Assembly: GCF_039696035.1 (NCBI RefSeq)
Contig: NZ_CP155567.1
Span: forward strand, 3,591,001-3,655,000
Source of the DNA: Microbulbifer sp. SAOS-129_SWC
GTDB lineage: Bacteria > Pseudomonadota > Gammaproteobacteria > Pseudomonadales > Cellvibrionaceae
Reading direction: 5' to 3'
Length of the DNA stretch: 64,000 nucleotides
Shown here: positions 1 through 9,127 of the stretch, piece after piece
How positions within the stretch are numbered: position 1 is the stretch's first letter
Layout: each line of letters starts with the position of its first letter
The notes under the pieces: model-generated
What the model was told of the DNA's origin: nothing
Seen by the model: the letters and a program-made list of their open reading frames with translations, nothing else
Databases searched by the model: none
Program-made: the position numbers and the translations under genes

Positions 1-2231
1 AAAAATACAGTCACCCGATTCCCGCACGCGAGTTCATTATGAGCTTGCTCGAAAGCAATAAAAAAGTACTCGATCGGGAGCAGCTGGCGAAAGTCCTGGA
101 CCTCTCTTCTGATGAACAGAAAGAGGCACTGCGTCGTCGTTTGCGTGCAATGGAGCGCGACGGACAAATTCTTTTCGAACACCGCAAAGGTTATAGCCTG
201 GTCAAACCGGAAGATCTGGTGAGCGGGCGTGTAATCGGGCACCCGGACGGTTTCGGCTTTCTGAACAGTGATTCTTCTGAGGAGGACCTGTTTTTATCCG
301 ACAACGAAATGCTGACGGTGTTTGACGGTGATCTCGTGCAGGCACGTATCAGTGGTACCGACCGCCGCGGCCGCAAAACCGGCATTATTGTGAATGTGCT
401 GGAGCGCAATACCACGCATCTGGTCGGCCGCCTGCAGTTTGAAGAGGATCATTACTTCCTCAAACCGGAAAACAGTCGTATTGCCCACGAAATTGACCTC
501 GATCGCGACCAGTTGATGGGCGCCAAACCGGGACAGTATATTTCTGTAGCGATCATCGATTTCCCCAGCCGCCGCTACAATGCCTTCGGGCGCGTAACCG
601 AGTTGCTCGGCGACGCCATGGGCCCCGGCATGGAGATCGATGTCGCCATCCGCAGTCACGACATTCCCCATAACTGGCCACAGGACACCCTGCGCGCAGC
701 GAAGCAGCTGGGCCATAAAGTGCCCGAGGCAGACAAACTGCACCGCGCCGACCTGAGAGAACTGCCGTTCGTCACCATCGACGGTGAAGACGCCAAGGAT
801 TTCGACGATGCGGTGTACTGTGAGAAAGCCGCAACTGGCGGCTGGCATTTATTTGTAGCGATTGCCGATGTCTCCCACTACGTTGCCCCGGGTAGCGCAC
901 TCGACCGGGAAGCACAGAAGCGCGCGACATCCGTGTATTTTCCCGGCCGCGTGGTACCGATGCTGCCGGAATCACTCTCCAATGGTTTGTGCTCGCTCAA
1001 TCCACAGGTAGACCGTCTGGTGATGGTGTGCGAGATGACATTCAGCAAAGCCGGGAAAATGACCGCCTACACCTTTTCCGAGGGTGTTATTCACTCCCAT
1101 GCGCGGCTTACCTATAACCAGGTGAATGCCTTTATCACCGCACCGGATTCCGGTGTGGGACGAAAGACCGCCCGCCAACTCAAAGACACGGCGCCGCATA
1201 TTCAGGCGCTGCACGGGCTTTACACGGTTTTGAAGAAAGCCCGCACTAAACGCGGCGCGATGGATTTTGAAAAGACCGAAGTGCAATTCAAATTCACGGA
1301 AGACCGCAAGATCGAGCGAATACTCCCGGTAATCCGCAACGATGCGCACAAGATGATTGAGGAGTTCATGCTGAGCGCCAATGTGGCCACGGCCGACTTC
1401 CTCAAGCGGCAGAAGATACCGACCCTGTATCGCGTGCACGACGGCCCGCGGGACAAGAAACTAACCAGCCTACGCGTATTCCTGAAGGACAAGGGACTCA
1501 AGTTGGGCGGCGGCAACAAGCCTTCGACCGCGCATTACGATCAGCTGCTGAGTCGTATTGGCGAGCGCGGCGATGCGCAAACGATCCGCACCATGATGTT
1601 GCGATCCCTCAGCCAGGCGGAGTACAGCCCGGACAATCGGGGCCATTTTGGCCTGGCGTATTCCGCCTATGCGCACTTCACCTCACCCATTCGCCGGTAC
1701 CCGGACTTGCTGGTGCACCGAGCCATTCGGTCGGTGATTCGCCAGGAACAACAGCGCAACCCTGTCCGTCGCGCGCTCAAATTTTTCTTCGGCGCGGGCG
1801 ATGCACCGGTGCAACGTTTCGATGACGCAAAACCCCTCGCGCCTGCAAAAAGTTACCCCTACGACAAGCCGGCGATGCAGACCCTCGCGGTACATTGCTC
1901 TAACGCTTCGCGCCGCGCGGACAAAGCGAGCTGGGATGTAGAAGCCTGGCTAAAATGCGAGTATATGCAGGACTTTATCGGTGACACCTTTCACGGGGTT
2001 GTGAGTAGCGTCATGCACTTTGGCCTGTTTATCGAGATCAGTGATACCCAGGTTGAAGGCCTGGTACACATATCTGCGCTAAAAAATGACTACTACCACT
2101 TTGATGCGGCCGCACAGCGTCTTGTCGGCGAGCGGAGCAATACCAGCTTTGCCACCGGCGATGCGGTCAAGGTGCGCGTTGTGGGCGTCGACATGGAGCG
2201 ACGCAAAATCGAGTTTACGCTAGCCCGTTAG
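1..2231 (+). CDS. rnr: Ribonuclease R, 5'-truncated by the window edge
   Basis: 3'-to-5' exoribonuclease that degrades structured RNA in the cytoplasm. The reading frame is open from base 3 and already encodes a family-typical segment (KYSHPIPAREFI, aligning with KYANPIPSREFI of E. coli RNase R) before the first ATG at 39, so the gene begins outside the window and ATG 39 is not the start. Order: winged-helix region with RRRLRAMERDGQ, cold-shock domains, RNB catalytic domain with the metal-binding stretch TIDGEDAKDFDDAVYCE (about residues 248-264 counted from ATG 39), the HFTSPIRRYPDL motif, and a C-terminal S1 domain. The protein stops right after S1 (ends EFTLAR) and lacks the Lys-rich tail of the E. 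coli enzyme. In enterics rlmB follows rnr; here rluA does. A strong hairpin lies just downstream. Confidence 0.96.
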   Translation, partial: KYSHPIPAREFIMSLLESNKKVLDREQLAKVLDLSSDEQKEALRRRLRAMERDGQILFEHRKGYSLVKPEDLVSGRVIGHPDGFGFLNSDSSEEDLFLSDNEMLTVFDGDLVQARISGTDRRGRKTGIIVNVLERNTTHLVGRLQFEEDHYFLKPENSRIAHEIDLDRDQLMGAKPGQYISVAIIDFPSRRYNAFGRVTELLGDAMGPGMEIDVAIRSHDIPHNWPQDTLRAAKQLGHKVPEADKLHRADLRELPFVTIDGEDAKDFDDAVYCEKAATGGWHLFVAIADVSHYVAPGSALDREAQKRATSVYFPGRVVPMLPESLSNGLCSLNPQVDRLVMVCEMTFSKAGKMTAYTFSEGVIHSHARLTYNQVNAFITAPDSGVGRKTARQLKDTAPHIQALHGLYTVLKKARTKRGAMDFEKTEVQFKFTEDRKIERILPVIRNDAHKMIEEFMLSANVATADFLKRQKIPTLYRVHDGPRDKKLTSLRVFLKDKGLKLGGGNKPSTAHYDQLLSRIGERGDAQTIRTMMLRSLSQAEYSPDNRGHFGLAYSAYAHFTSPIRRYPDLLVHRAIRSVIRQEQQRNPVRRALKFFFGAGDAPVQRFDDAKPLAPAKSYPYDKPAMQTLAVHCSNASRRADKASWDVEAWLKCEYMQDFIGDTFHGVVSSVMHFGLFIEISDTQVEGLVHISALKNDYYHFDAAAQRLVGERSNTSFATGDAVKVRVVGVDMERRKIEFTLAR

Positions 2232-2270
2232 AATTCGAGCAGGAGCACGACAGACTCTCGCCACATCGAA

Positions 2271-2316
2271 AAATCAACAAGGCCCGTTACCGCAAAGTAA
2301 CGGGCCTTGTTGATTT
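2271..2316. terminator. Long perfect hairpin downstream of rnr
   Basis: A 20-bp perfect inverted repeat (arms 2271-2290 and 2297-2316, loop CGCAAA). The arms start with AAA and end with TTT, so it can act in both directions, although the T tract is short. It probably ends rnr transcripts. Confidence 0.75.
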
Positions 2317-2704
2317 GGTCGACCCGACAAGGTTGGCATACATAGCACTGCCCCCGACTGAAGCGTAGCCGCGCACCTGCGATTCACGCCGCTAAGCACC
2401 GAGGCACTATCGCCAGCAGGGTTGAGCATGTTCGCCAGTCAATGGGGGCGCAGCCGGCTGAAAACCGCGAATCCCCCAGTCCAACACAAAGCGATGCCGC
2501 AGGCTCCGGTATGGCAACCTGGCAAACCCGGAAAATTGACCAGTGCTGCGGAAAGCGGTCTATCAGTGCTCTGTTGGATGCTTCCAGTATCAGCGCCATG
2601 CCTTTCGGTCCGCTTCGCGCACCTTCCACCTTTACTCGCTAGCCGCTACGCAGTACGGTGAGCGCCCCGGGCCGGCGCGCCCCACCCATCCGGAGACACC
2701 AGAA
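2317..2704. other. Gene-less stretch between rnr and rluA
   Basis: About 390 bases with no convincing gene. Several short open frames exist on both strands, but none shows a recognisable domain or a ribosome binding site. It presumably holds the rluA promoter. The frame of rluA stays open upstream to 2543, but the extra residues do not resemble the family. Confidence 0.5.
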
Positions 2705-3388
2705 GTGCGGGAATACCGCCCCCCCACCGAGCCATTCCTCAACGAGATCTACGCCGACGACACCCTGCTGGTCCTCGACAAGCCCAGCGGCCTGCTCAGC
2801 GTGCCCGGGCGCGCGCCGGAACATGCCGACAGCCTCGCCAGCCGTGTGCAGCAGCGCTACCCCGGCGCGATGACCGTGCACCGGCTGGATATGGATACCT
2901 CGGGGCTGATTGTGATGGCGCGCCATCCGATCGCCCACCGGCAGCTGAGCGCGCTGTTCCAGCAGCGCCGGGTGGAAAAAACCTATTACGCCGAAGTCTG
3001 GGGCGAGCCGGCGAAAGATGCCGGGGAGATCGACCTGCCGCTGATCTGCGACTGGCCCAACCGGCCGCGGCAGAAGGTCGACTTTGAGGTGGGCAAGCCC
3101 TCACTGACCCACTGGGAGAAGGTGGCCAGCGCCGGGCACACCAGCCTGATCCGGCTCACACCGGTTACCGGCCGTTCGCACCAGTTGCGCGTACACATGG
3201 CGGCCATCGGGCATCCGATTCTCGGCGACCCCTTTTACGCCCAGGCGCAGGCGCTGGCCGCGGCACCGAGACTCCTGCTGCACGCCGCGTCGCTGTCGTT
3301 CGCACATCCCGCCAGCGATGCACCCCTGCAGTTTCACTGCGCACCTGACACGGACCTGTTTCGCCTCTGTGCAGAGCACCAACTCTAG
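2705..3388 (+). CDS. rluA: Pseudouridine synthase RluA
   Basis: Isomerises uridine to pseudouridine in 23S rRNA and some tRNAs (E. coli RluA acts on U746 and tRNA U32). The protein follows E. coli RluA almost end to end: KPSGLLSVPGR, catalytic motif HRLDMDTSGL with the active-site Asp, LPLICDWPNRP, and the TGRSHQLRVHM and GHPILGD motifs. I chose GTG at 2705 because it gives a 227-residue protein starting VREYRPPTEPF, matching the known N terminus, and has GGAG about nine bases upstream. The frame stays open to an ATG at 2543, but that extension looks non-coding. It has no S4 domain, as expected for RluA as opposed to RluC/RluD. A shared terminator separates it from the converging peroxidase gene. 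Confidence 0.93.
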   Translation: MREYRPPTEPFLNEIYADDTLLVLDKPSGLLSVPGRAPEHADSLASRVQQRYPGAMTVHRLDMDTSGLIVMARHPIAHRQLSALFQQRRVEKTYYAEVWGEPAKDAGEIDLPLICDWPNRPRQKVDFEVGKPSLTHWEKVASAGHTSLIRLTPVTGRSHQLRVHMAAIGHPILGDPFYAQAQALAAAPRLLLHAASLSFAHPASDAPLQFHCAPDTDLFRLCAEHQL

Positions 3389-3410
3389 GCTAACGCCGTG
3401 CCCTTAAAAA

Positions 3411-3436
3411 AAATGCCCCACGTCGGTGGGGCATTT
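3411..3436. terminator. Bidirectional rho-independent terminator
   Basis: Stem AAATGCCCCAC / GTGGGGCATTT with loop GTCG, preceded by a run of A on the plus strand. It lies between the converging rluA and di-heme peroxidase genes and can serve both. Confidence 0.88.
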
Positions 3437-3467
3437 GCTGATTTGTGCTTGCCTCGTCAAAGGGTGA

Positions 3468-5243
3468 CTAGAAGCTTTCAGGCCCCATGACCCAGTCGTC
3501 CTCGCCCATGGCCTCGACCAGGTCCAGCAGGGTCACACAGCCGTGGAATGCCGTGCGGTCGTAGTAACCGGGACTGGGCGAAGTGACGAACTCGACCTCC
3601 TCGGGGCAGAGGTGGGAGTAGAGGTCCATGATCAGGCCCTTTTCCTCCTGCGTGCCATCGACCAGTACCGGAGGCCTGGCCGAGCCCTGATCCGACAGCG
3701 TCTGCATATAGGCCACCAACGCCGCCTCCTGATTCGCCGTCATATTCAGGCCACCGACCAGCCCGGTGATGGTCTGGTTGACCGGGAACTCCGCTATCGG
3801 CCAGCAGTTATGCGCCAGGGCCACCTCCTCGGTGAGAGGGGTACCCGGGGGAATACCGTCTGGCTGCCCGATAAGATCTTCACAGTCGGGCAATACGCTG
3901 CGGGTGTTGTAGAAGTGCACCACGCTGGCGAGGCTCTTGAAGTAGCCGTTGTGCATATAGGCTTTGACGAAGCCATTGCCGGCACCCTTGCCGGTATTGC
4001 GTATCGTCGGCGTGCGGAAGAATCCATCCTCGAGATCGCCGTCCGGTACTGGGAACAATGCGCTGCCCAGGTGCAGTATCAAGCCGGTATCGAGTCCAGT
4101 CAGTTTCGGAATTTGCGGATTCGGCGGCACGCCGAGGTTGTGATAGGCCTGGTCGGCGTAGATCTGCAGTGGCTCGCTGCCATCGTCGGTTGCCGGGTGG
4201 TCGCTGTGGCAGAAAGAGCACTGGGCCGCGGGCAGGTTCTTGTTGGCGCGCTGGTCACCGGGAATAAAGGGCAGGTCCACGTTGTAGAACAGGTCGTGGC
4301 CCAGGTTCTCCTGGTCCGTGAAACTCACCAGCGGGAACTTGCCGTATTCCTTGTCGGGATTGGTGTAGCGCATTCTCCGCACTTTAAAGCACACCGTCGG
4401 GTTGTAGTAACTACTGTATTGCTGGTCGATACAGGCAAGCTCCGAACGGATGGCAATATCGCGCTTGGAGTCGAAGCGATTGATATCCGGGGAGTGCTGA
4501 TAGGCGCCCACCGCCATGGCGATCCGCTTGTAGCTGATATCGGCAAAGGAATCACTGCCGGTTGCCGTACCGCTGCCACAGTTGATGGCCTCGCCCCAGG
4601 CCAGCTGGAACAACCATGCGTAATCCGCGGACGCCACCAGGTCGCAGAGCGCCGCGCGGCTGGGGAGGTTCTGCTCGGTGTGTTCGATGAACGGGTTCAG
4701 GGCCTGATCTGAAATCGGCGAAATATACTGGCTGTAGCTCAGTACATTGGGGTTCACGATATCGAAGAATACTTCGCTATCCAGGTGAGGCGCGGCCAGC
4801 GGCGGAACCGGCAGGGTACCGTCGGTAGCCGGCGGTCGCCCCTGTGCGCGTCCATCCCAGAAATTGCCGCCGCAAAACCCGGGAATGCCGTCGGGACAAT
4901 CCGCAAAAAATGGTGGTGAGAAACTCGCATAGGTATTGGTCTGCGGCCGGCGCCGGCCGACCTGGGTAATATCGGCCCCGGTAATGGCAACCTGGTGCAG
5001 GTTGGTTTCCAGCCCCGGGAACGTGCCGCCCTTGGTAGGCTCGTGACACGAGACACAGCCCATCCCCGAGGGACTCGACAACCGCTTATCAAAAAAGACG
5101 TTTTTGCCCAGTAGTTTCAGGGCAATGGCATCTTGAATTTGTCCCTCCGCACGAGCACCGCTACTCAGTGCCATGATGCAGACCGGAACAAGCAATAGCG
5201 ACGTTAACGCGGGCGCACAGCCGCCTTTCCCCAACCTTTTCAC
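3468..5243 (-). CDS. Large secreted di-heme cytochrome c peroxidase-family protein
   Basis: Periplasmic c-type cytochrome of the CcpA/MauG family, expected to reduce hydrogen peroxide or perform MauG-like oxidation. Two heme-binding motifs are visible, CVSCH (Cys63-His67) and CSFCH (Cys342-His346), plus the family's MHNGYFKSL stretch. An N-terminal signal peptide ends near ARA-EG. I start at GTG 5243 because GGAG lies eight bases upstream and the signal peptide begins there; the frame stays open to 5333. At 591 residues it is far longer than the usual 320-350, with extra segments between and after the hemes, so it may be an outlier subfamily. Monocistronic. A Crp/Fnr-like palindrome lies about 95 bases upstream, suggesting control by oxygen or catabolite regulators. 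Confidence 0.85.
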   Translation of the reverse strand: MKRLGKGGCAPALTSLLLVPVCIMALSSGARAEGQIQDAIALKLLGKNVFFDKRLSSPSGMGCVSCHEPTKGGTFPGLETNLHQVAITGADITQVGRRRPQTNTYASFSPPFFADCPDGIPGFCGGNFWDGRAQGRPPATDGTLPVPPLAAPHLDSEVFFDIVNPNVLSYSQYISPISDQALNPFIEHTEQNLPSRAALCDLVASADYAWLFQLAWGEAINCGSGTATGSDSFADISYKRIAMAVGAYQHSPDINRFDSKRDIAIRSELACIDQQYSSYYNPTVCFKVRRMRYTNPDKEYGKFPLVSFTDQENLGHDLFYNVDLPFIPGDQRANKNLPAAQCSFCHSDHPATDDGSEPLQIYADQAYHNLGVPPNPQIPKLTGLDTGLILHLGSALFPVPDGDLEDGFFRTPTIRNTGKGAGNGFVKAYMHNGYFKSLASVVHFYNTRSVLPDCEDLIGQPDGIPPGTPLTEEVALAHNCWPIAEFPVNQTITGLVGGLNMTANQEAALVAYMQTLSDQGSARPPVLVDGTQEEKGLIMDLYSHLCPEEVEFVTSPSPGYYDRTAFHGCVTLLDLVEAMGEDDWVMGPESF

Positions 5244-5782
5244 AGGAAATCTCCTCAATCCATCTTCAATTGACAATGCGTTACCAGCCCGGCCCGCAGT
5301 CGCAACCTGCGCGCCAGACAATGCCAGGGGCAACCTGTGATCCGGATCAGAAGTGGCCGATCAGGGCATCGGTGCACAGCCACAGCAATCCCCTGTGACT
5401 AAACGGCGCGGGAAGCATGCTTCCTGTACCGGCGGGAACACCCCTGCCCTATTTACAAGACTAGTTATTGTATATTTTTTGATCAGATATGGTTTGTGAC
5501 AATACCTCTATTGAGGCGCCAATTTATCGCGCTGGCCACGGCTGCCGCAGATGGCATCCATGCACCATTCAACCAGCTCCGGGCAGGATCAGCCGACACT
5601 CATCGGCCAGGCGCGCTTCCCTTCCCCACCACCGCGAAATTACGCGGCGAAATGTCGCCGGGCTGCTATTTTTTATTGTTACTTCATATCAGTACGCACA
5701 CCGTCGTCGGCGTCTATTACAACCTTTTGACGCATCGGGAAATAATTGCCGCGCCGGACAATAAATGCAGATGGAGCCTGCC
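5244..5782. other. Divergent promoter region, no gene seen
   Basis: About 540 bases separating the leftward peroxidase gene from rightward ompW. It contains the Crp/Fnr-like palindrome at 5338-5349 and an AT-rich segment around 5460-5490. Short open frames (for example 5489-5764) have no recognisable product and weak start signals. Confidence 0.5.
5338..5349. promoter_or_regulatory. Crp/Fnr-type palindromic site
   Basis: Perfect 12-bp palindrome TGATCCGGATCA. It has the TGAT-N4-ATCA core shared by Fnr sites and partly fits a Crp site (TGTGA-N6-TCAGA). It lies about 95 bases upstream of the di-heme peroxidase start; E. coli's related peroxidase gene is known to be Fnr-controlled. Functional assignment is inference. 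Confidence 0.45.
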
Positions 5783-6526
5783 ATGAAACTGATTCGCCTA
5801 ACGATGGCCGTCACGGCGTTGATGCCGCTGTTCGCACAAGCCCAGCAGAGTTGGCGAGAGGTTGATTGGGGTAACCTTATCGTGCGGGCCGGGGGCACCT
5901 ATATACATCCGCGCGGCGACGCGACGTCTCTGCAGTATCCCATTCTGCAGAACTGGGACCTGTTCCGCACCCGGTGGGATTTCGACAGTGACACCACCTG
6001 GAACCTGTCCGTGGCCTGGCAGCCGATGGATCACTGGGGCTTTGAGTTGATGCATATTTTCAACGCCCAGTACGATATACAACTGTCGCGCTTTACCGGC
6101 ATCCCCGGACGCGACCTGATCGAGCTGGGCAAATTCGAAGTCACCACCTCCAATGCCTTCATTAATTGGTATCCGCTGCAGCCCGACTGTCTCGGCCGCC
6201 CCTATTTCGGGGTCGGGGTCAATTACACCGATTTTCGCGATATGCAGCTGAGCCATGATTTCAACAGGTTCCTGATCGACAGCGACGTCTCCACGGGCCC
6301 GGCCGATTTCAATATGGGCTACTCCTGGGGCTGGGCGGCACAGGTGGGTGTGGATTTCACCTACAGCCGCAGCACACCCTGGCTCGCCAATGTCGCCGTG
6401 CTCTATCTCGACTCGGATACCAATACCCGTATCACCTTCCCGACCGAACTCGGCTATGACCATTTGCGGGCCAAAGTCGATTACGACCCGTGGATGCTCA
6501 ACCTGAGCATCGGTTACCGATTCTGA
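5783..6526 (+). CDS. ompW: OmpW-family outer membrane protein
   Basis: Small eight-stranded outer-membrane barrel of the OmpW family, thought to admit small hydrophobic molecules and often linked to stress or anaerobic response. 247 residues with signal peptide MKLIRLTMAVTALMPLFAQA, alternating hydrophobic strands, the PYFGVGVNYTDF segment typical of the family, and the terminal LSIGYRF ending in Phe as barrel-assembly substrates do. ATG 5783 is preferred over 5765 because the signal peptide starts there and GGAG sits six bases upstream. It is followed 42 bases later by an autotransporter gene in the same direction, so both may be co-transcribed. Confidence 0.85.
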   Translation: MKLIRLTMAVTALMPLFAQAQQSWREVDWGNLIVRAGGTYIHPRGDATSLQYPILQNWDLFRTRWDFDSDTTWNLSVAWQPMDHWGFELMHIFNAQYDIQLSRFTGIPGRDLIELGKFEVTTSNAFINWYPLQPDCLGRPYFGVGVNYTDFRDMQLSHDFNRFLIDSDVSTGPADFNMGYSWGWAAQVGVDFTYSRSTPWLANVAVLYLDSDTNTRITFPTELGYDHLRAKVDYDPWMLNLSIGYRF

Positions 6527-6568
6527 GCGGGCGCACCCCGACTCGCAGCCGTTGGCCAAAGACGGTGA

Positions 6569-9025
6569 ATGCCAGATAAGAAAGACAGTTGTCGACCCGA
6601 TACCGGCAGGTCAGCGCGCTCGAGAACGCAGCCACGCCAACCTTCAGGAAAAATTGTGGGCACAAAGTCAGCAGAACATTCCAACCGCCGCGCCAACACT
6701 GGCCGCCCTTCCATCTGGCTGCTCCTGGGCCTGTCGGCAGCGGCGATATTTGCGCTGCATGGAGAAGTGGCCCGGGCCAGCTGCACGCCCGGCAACACCG
6801 GCACCGCCGGCCCCGATACCATCACCTGTGACGACGACAACGATGCCGAGGGTGCCGATGTCAATGCGCTCGGCGGCAATGACACACTGGAACTGAACGG
6901 CGGTGATATCGGCAACGTGGATGGCGGCAGCGGTGCCGACACGATCAATATCACCGGCGCCACCATAGAGAACTTTGTGCGTGGCGGCAGTGGTGCGGAT
7001 ACCATCACCCTGAACGATCGCTTCAGTGATATCGGCGGGCTCGACAGTGGCGGTATCGATGCCGGCAGCGGCAACGACACCATCAATATTCTCGACGGAC
7101 TCACCTTTACCCTCAGCGCAGGGGACGGTGACGATAACATTCTGCTCAATGGCGGCTTTGTCTTCGATTTCCTGGATGCCGGCGCCGGCGATGACAACAT
7201 TCGCTGGGGCGAGGGGCTGGCCTTTGATATCCGCGGCGGCAGCGGATCCGACACCCTGCGCATCGATGCGTTTGCCTATGATGGCACCTCGATTCTGGAC
7301 GGCGGCGACGACCTCAGCGCGGGCGACGGATATATCGATACTCTCACGTTCCTGCTCGACAACGAGGTCGACGGGCGCCTGCTGCGCAACTGGGAGCGGA
7401 TCGTTATCTGGGGCAGTTCCAAGATGATCTTTACCCACACCCTGGCGGTCGGTGGCGGCAAGGACCCGGACGGCAATGATCTGGGGCTGGATATCCTGTT
7501 CGGCGGCTGGGTGCAGATCCGCCAGGGACAATTCGTAATCACCGGCAACGTAGCCAATGCCGGCACCCTCGACATGGACAACAAGCGCTTCGGCACGCTG
7601 AACATTGCCCGGGATACTGACGGCAATTTCGGTGACTATATCGGCAAGGGTGGCCGGCTGTGGCTGGACGCACGCCTCGATGGCGACGGCGCACCGGCGG
7701 ACCTGCTCACCATTACCGGCGATGTCAGCGGGCAGACGCTGGTGCGCGTGGCCAATCGCGGCGGCATCGGTGCCGAAACCACCGGCGACGGTATCAAGCT
7801 GATCGAAATCGGTGGAGCCTCACCGGAGGATACCTTCGTGCTGGACGGGGATTTCACCACCCGGGACCGGCGCCAGGCCATCGTCGGTGGCGCCTACGCC
7901 TATACCCTGCACCACAATGGCGTCAGCGATCCGCAAGACGGCAACTGGTACCTGCGCTCGAGCGTCAATGCCGCCGAGTTCGGCGGTGGCGATGTAATTC
8001 GCTGGCAGCCCGCCACCGTTCTCTACGAAACTTATCCACAGCTGCTACGCGCGCTGAACCAGCCCGAAACCCTGCGCCAGCGCGTCGGCAACCGCTTTTG
8101 GGTGGGTTCCAGCTACAAGGATCTGGGCAACTGTGACTATCCCTCATCTGTCGAGCAGACCATCGATGGCGGCGGTGTGTGGATAAAACTCGGAGGGCGC
8201 TACGACGAACAGGACCCCGAGTTTTCCACCACCAGCAGCCGCTGGCGGCAGAACGCTTACCGGCTGCAATTGGGTATCGATGCGCCACTCGGTTTCACCG
8301 TGCGCGGTACACGGCCGATTGCCAGCGTGGCGCTGGAATACGGTAATTCAGACAACACGGTGGGGTCTTTTTTCGGGGATGGCAATATTGATATCGAACA
8401 GTACGGTGTCAGTGGATACCTGACCTGGTACGGCCGCGACGGCAGCTACCTGGATACCCAGGCGCACCTCAACTGGTTCGACAGCGACTTCAATGCCTTC
8501 GACCTGCGCCGGCTTCCGCAGTCGCGGGCGGCACTGGGCTATGCGCTGTCCGTCGAGGGCGGGCGCAGCTTCAAGATCTGCGATTACTACAGCGTCACTC
8601 CGCAAGCGCAGCTGATGTACAGCAATGAAAATTCCGACGACCTCCTCGACGTATACAATGTGCGCGTTACCGATATCGATAACGACGCCTGGCGCCTGCG
8701 CCTCGGTGCCACCTTCGACCGACGTATGAGCGGGCGCAAGTCCAGCCGCAATATGTACGGCAGCCTGCCGCTACAGCGGGTCGACTTCTACCTCACCCCG
8801 AGTGTGCTCTACAACTTCGGCGAGCAAACCCGGGCCACGGTGTCCGGCGCCACCGTGTATCAGCAGGAGGACGACTGGCGCGGAGAGCTGGCGTTCGGCG
8901 CCACCTACGACGAGTGCGGAGACAACTGTTCCGTGTACGGCGAGCTGAATGTTTCCACCAGCCTGGAGAATTTCGGCGACAGCAGCGGCGGCGGGCTGGA
9001 ATTCGGCTTCCGTTTCAAGTGGTAA
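6569..9025 (+). CDS. Autotransporter with RTX-like repeats
   Basis: Predicted type V secretion protein. An N-terminal signal (hydrophobic core IWLLLGLSAAAIFAL) is followed by a passenger with glycine/aspartate-rich repeats resembling calcium-binding RTX units: GGNDTL, GGSGADTI (twice), GSGNDTI, AGDGDDNI, AGAGDDNI, GGSGSDTL (about residues 90-235). A beta-helix-like middle follows, then a C-terminal barrel of about 280 residues ending FRFKW, the aromatic ending typical of autotransporter domains. Only four Cys are visible in the C-terminal half, unusual for surface proteins. The start is uncertain: ATG 6569 has a poor ribosome site, whereas GTG 6656 has AGGA seven bases upstream and gives a normal-length signal peptide. 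Its ligand and role (adhesion or other) cannot be told from sequence. Confidence 0.75.
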   Translation: MPDKKDSCRPDTGRSARSRTQPRQPSGKIVGTKSAEHSNRRANTGRPSIWLLLGLSAAAIFALHGEVARASCTPGNTGTAGPDTITCDDDNDAEGADVNALGGNDTLELNGGDIGNVDGGSGADTINITGATIENFVRGGSGADTITLNDRFSDIGGLDSGGIDAGSGNDTINILDGLTFTLSAGDGDDNILLNGGFVFDFLDAGAGDDNIRWGEGLAFDIRGGSGSDTLRIDAFAYDGTSILDGGDDLSAGDGYIDTLTFLLDNEVDGRLLRNWERIVIWGSSKMIFTHTLAVGGGKDPDGNDLGLDILFGGWVQIRQGQFVITGNVANAGTLDMDNKRFGTLNIARDTDGNFGDYIGKGGRLWLDARLDGDGAPADLLTITGDVSGQTLVRVANRGGIGAETTGDGIKLIEIGGASPEDTFVLDGDFTTRDRRQAIVGGAYAYTLHHNGVSDPQDGNWYLRSSVNAAEFGGGDVIRWQPATVLYETYPQLLRALNQPETLRQRVGNRFWVGSSYKDLGNCDYPSSVEQTIDGGGVWIKLGGRYDEQDPEFSTTSSRWRQNAYRLQLGIDAPLGFTVRGTRPIASVALEYGNSDNTVGSFFGDGNIDIEQYGVSGYLTWYGRDGSYLDTQAHLNWFDSDFNAFDLRRLPQSRAALGYALSVEGGRSFKICDYYSVTPQAQLMYSNENSDDLLDVYNVRVTDIDNDAWRLRLGATFDRRMSGRKSSRNMYGSLPLQRVDFYLTPSVLYNFGEQTRATVSGATVYQQEDDWRGELAFGATYDECGDNCSVYGELNVSTSLENFGDSSGGGLEFGFRFKW

Positions 9026-9127
9026 CCTCCCATCCCCCTGATGATTCCACCCCCGCGCTGGGGTAAACTCAGCCGCCAGGACACAGGAAGTACCTCTACA
9101 AAACAATAACGACAGGGAAGTGCCGCC

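Noticed and set aside
2384..2629. 81-codon open frame on the minus strand between rnr and rluA
   Set aside because: No ribosome site, no recognisable domain and irregular amino-acid composition; it overlaps other frames of similar length.
2543..2704. Upstream extension of RluA from ATG 2543
   Set aside because: Residues before the GTG at 2705 do not match the family, and the GTG has a good ribosome site.
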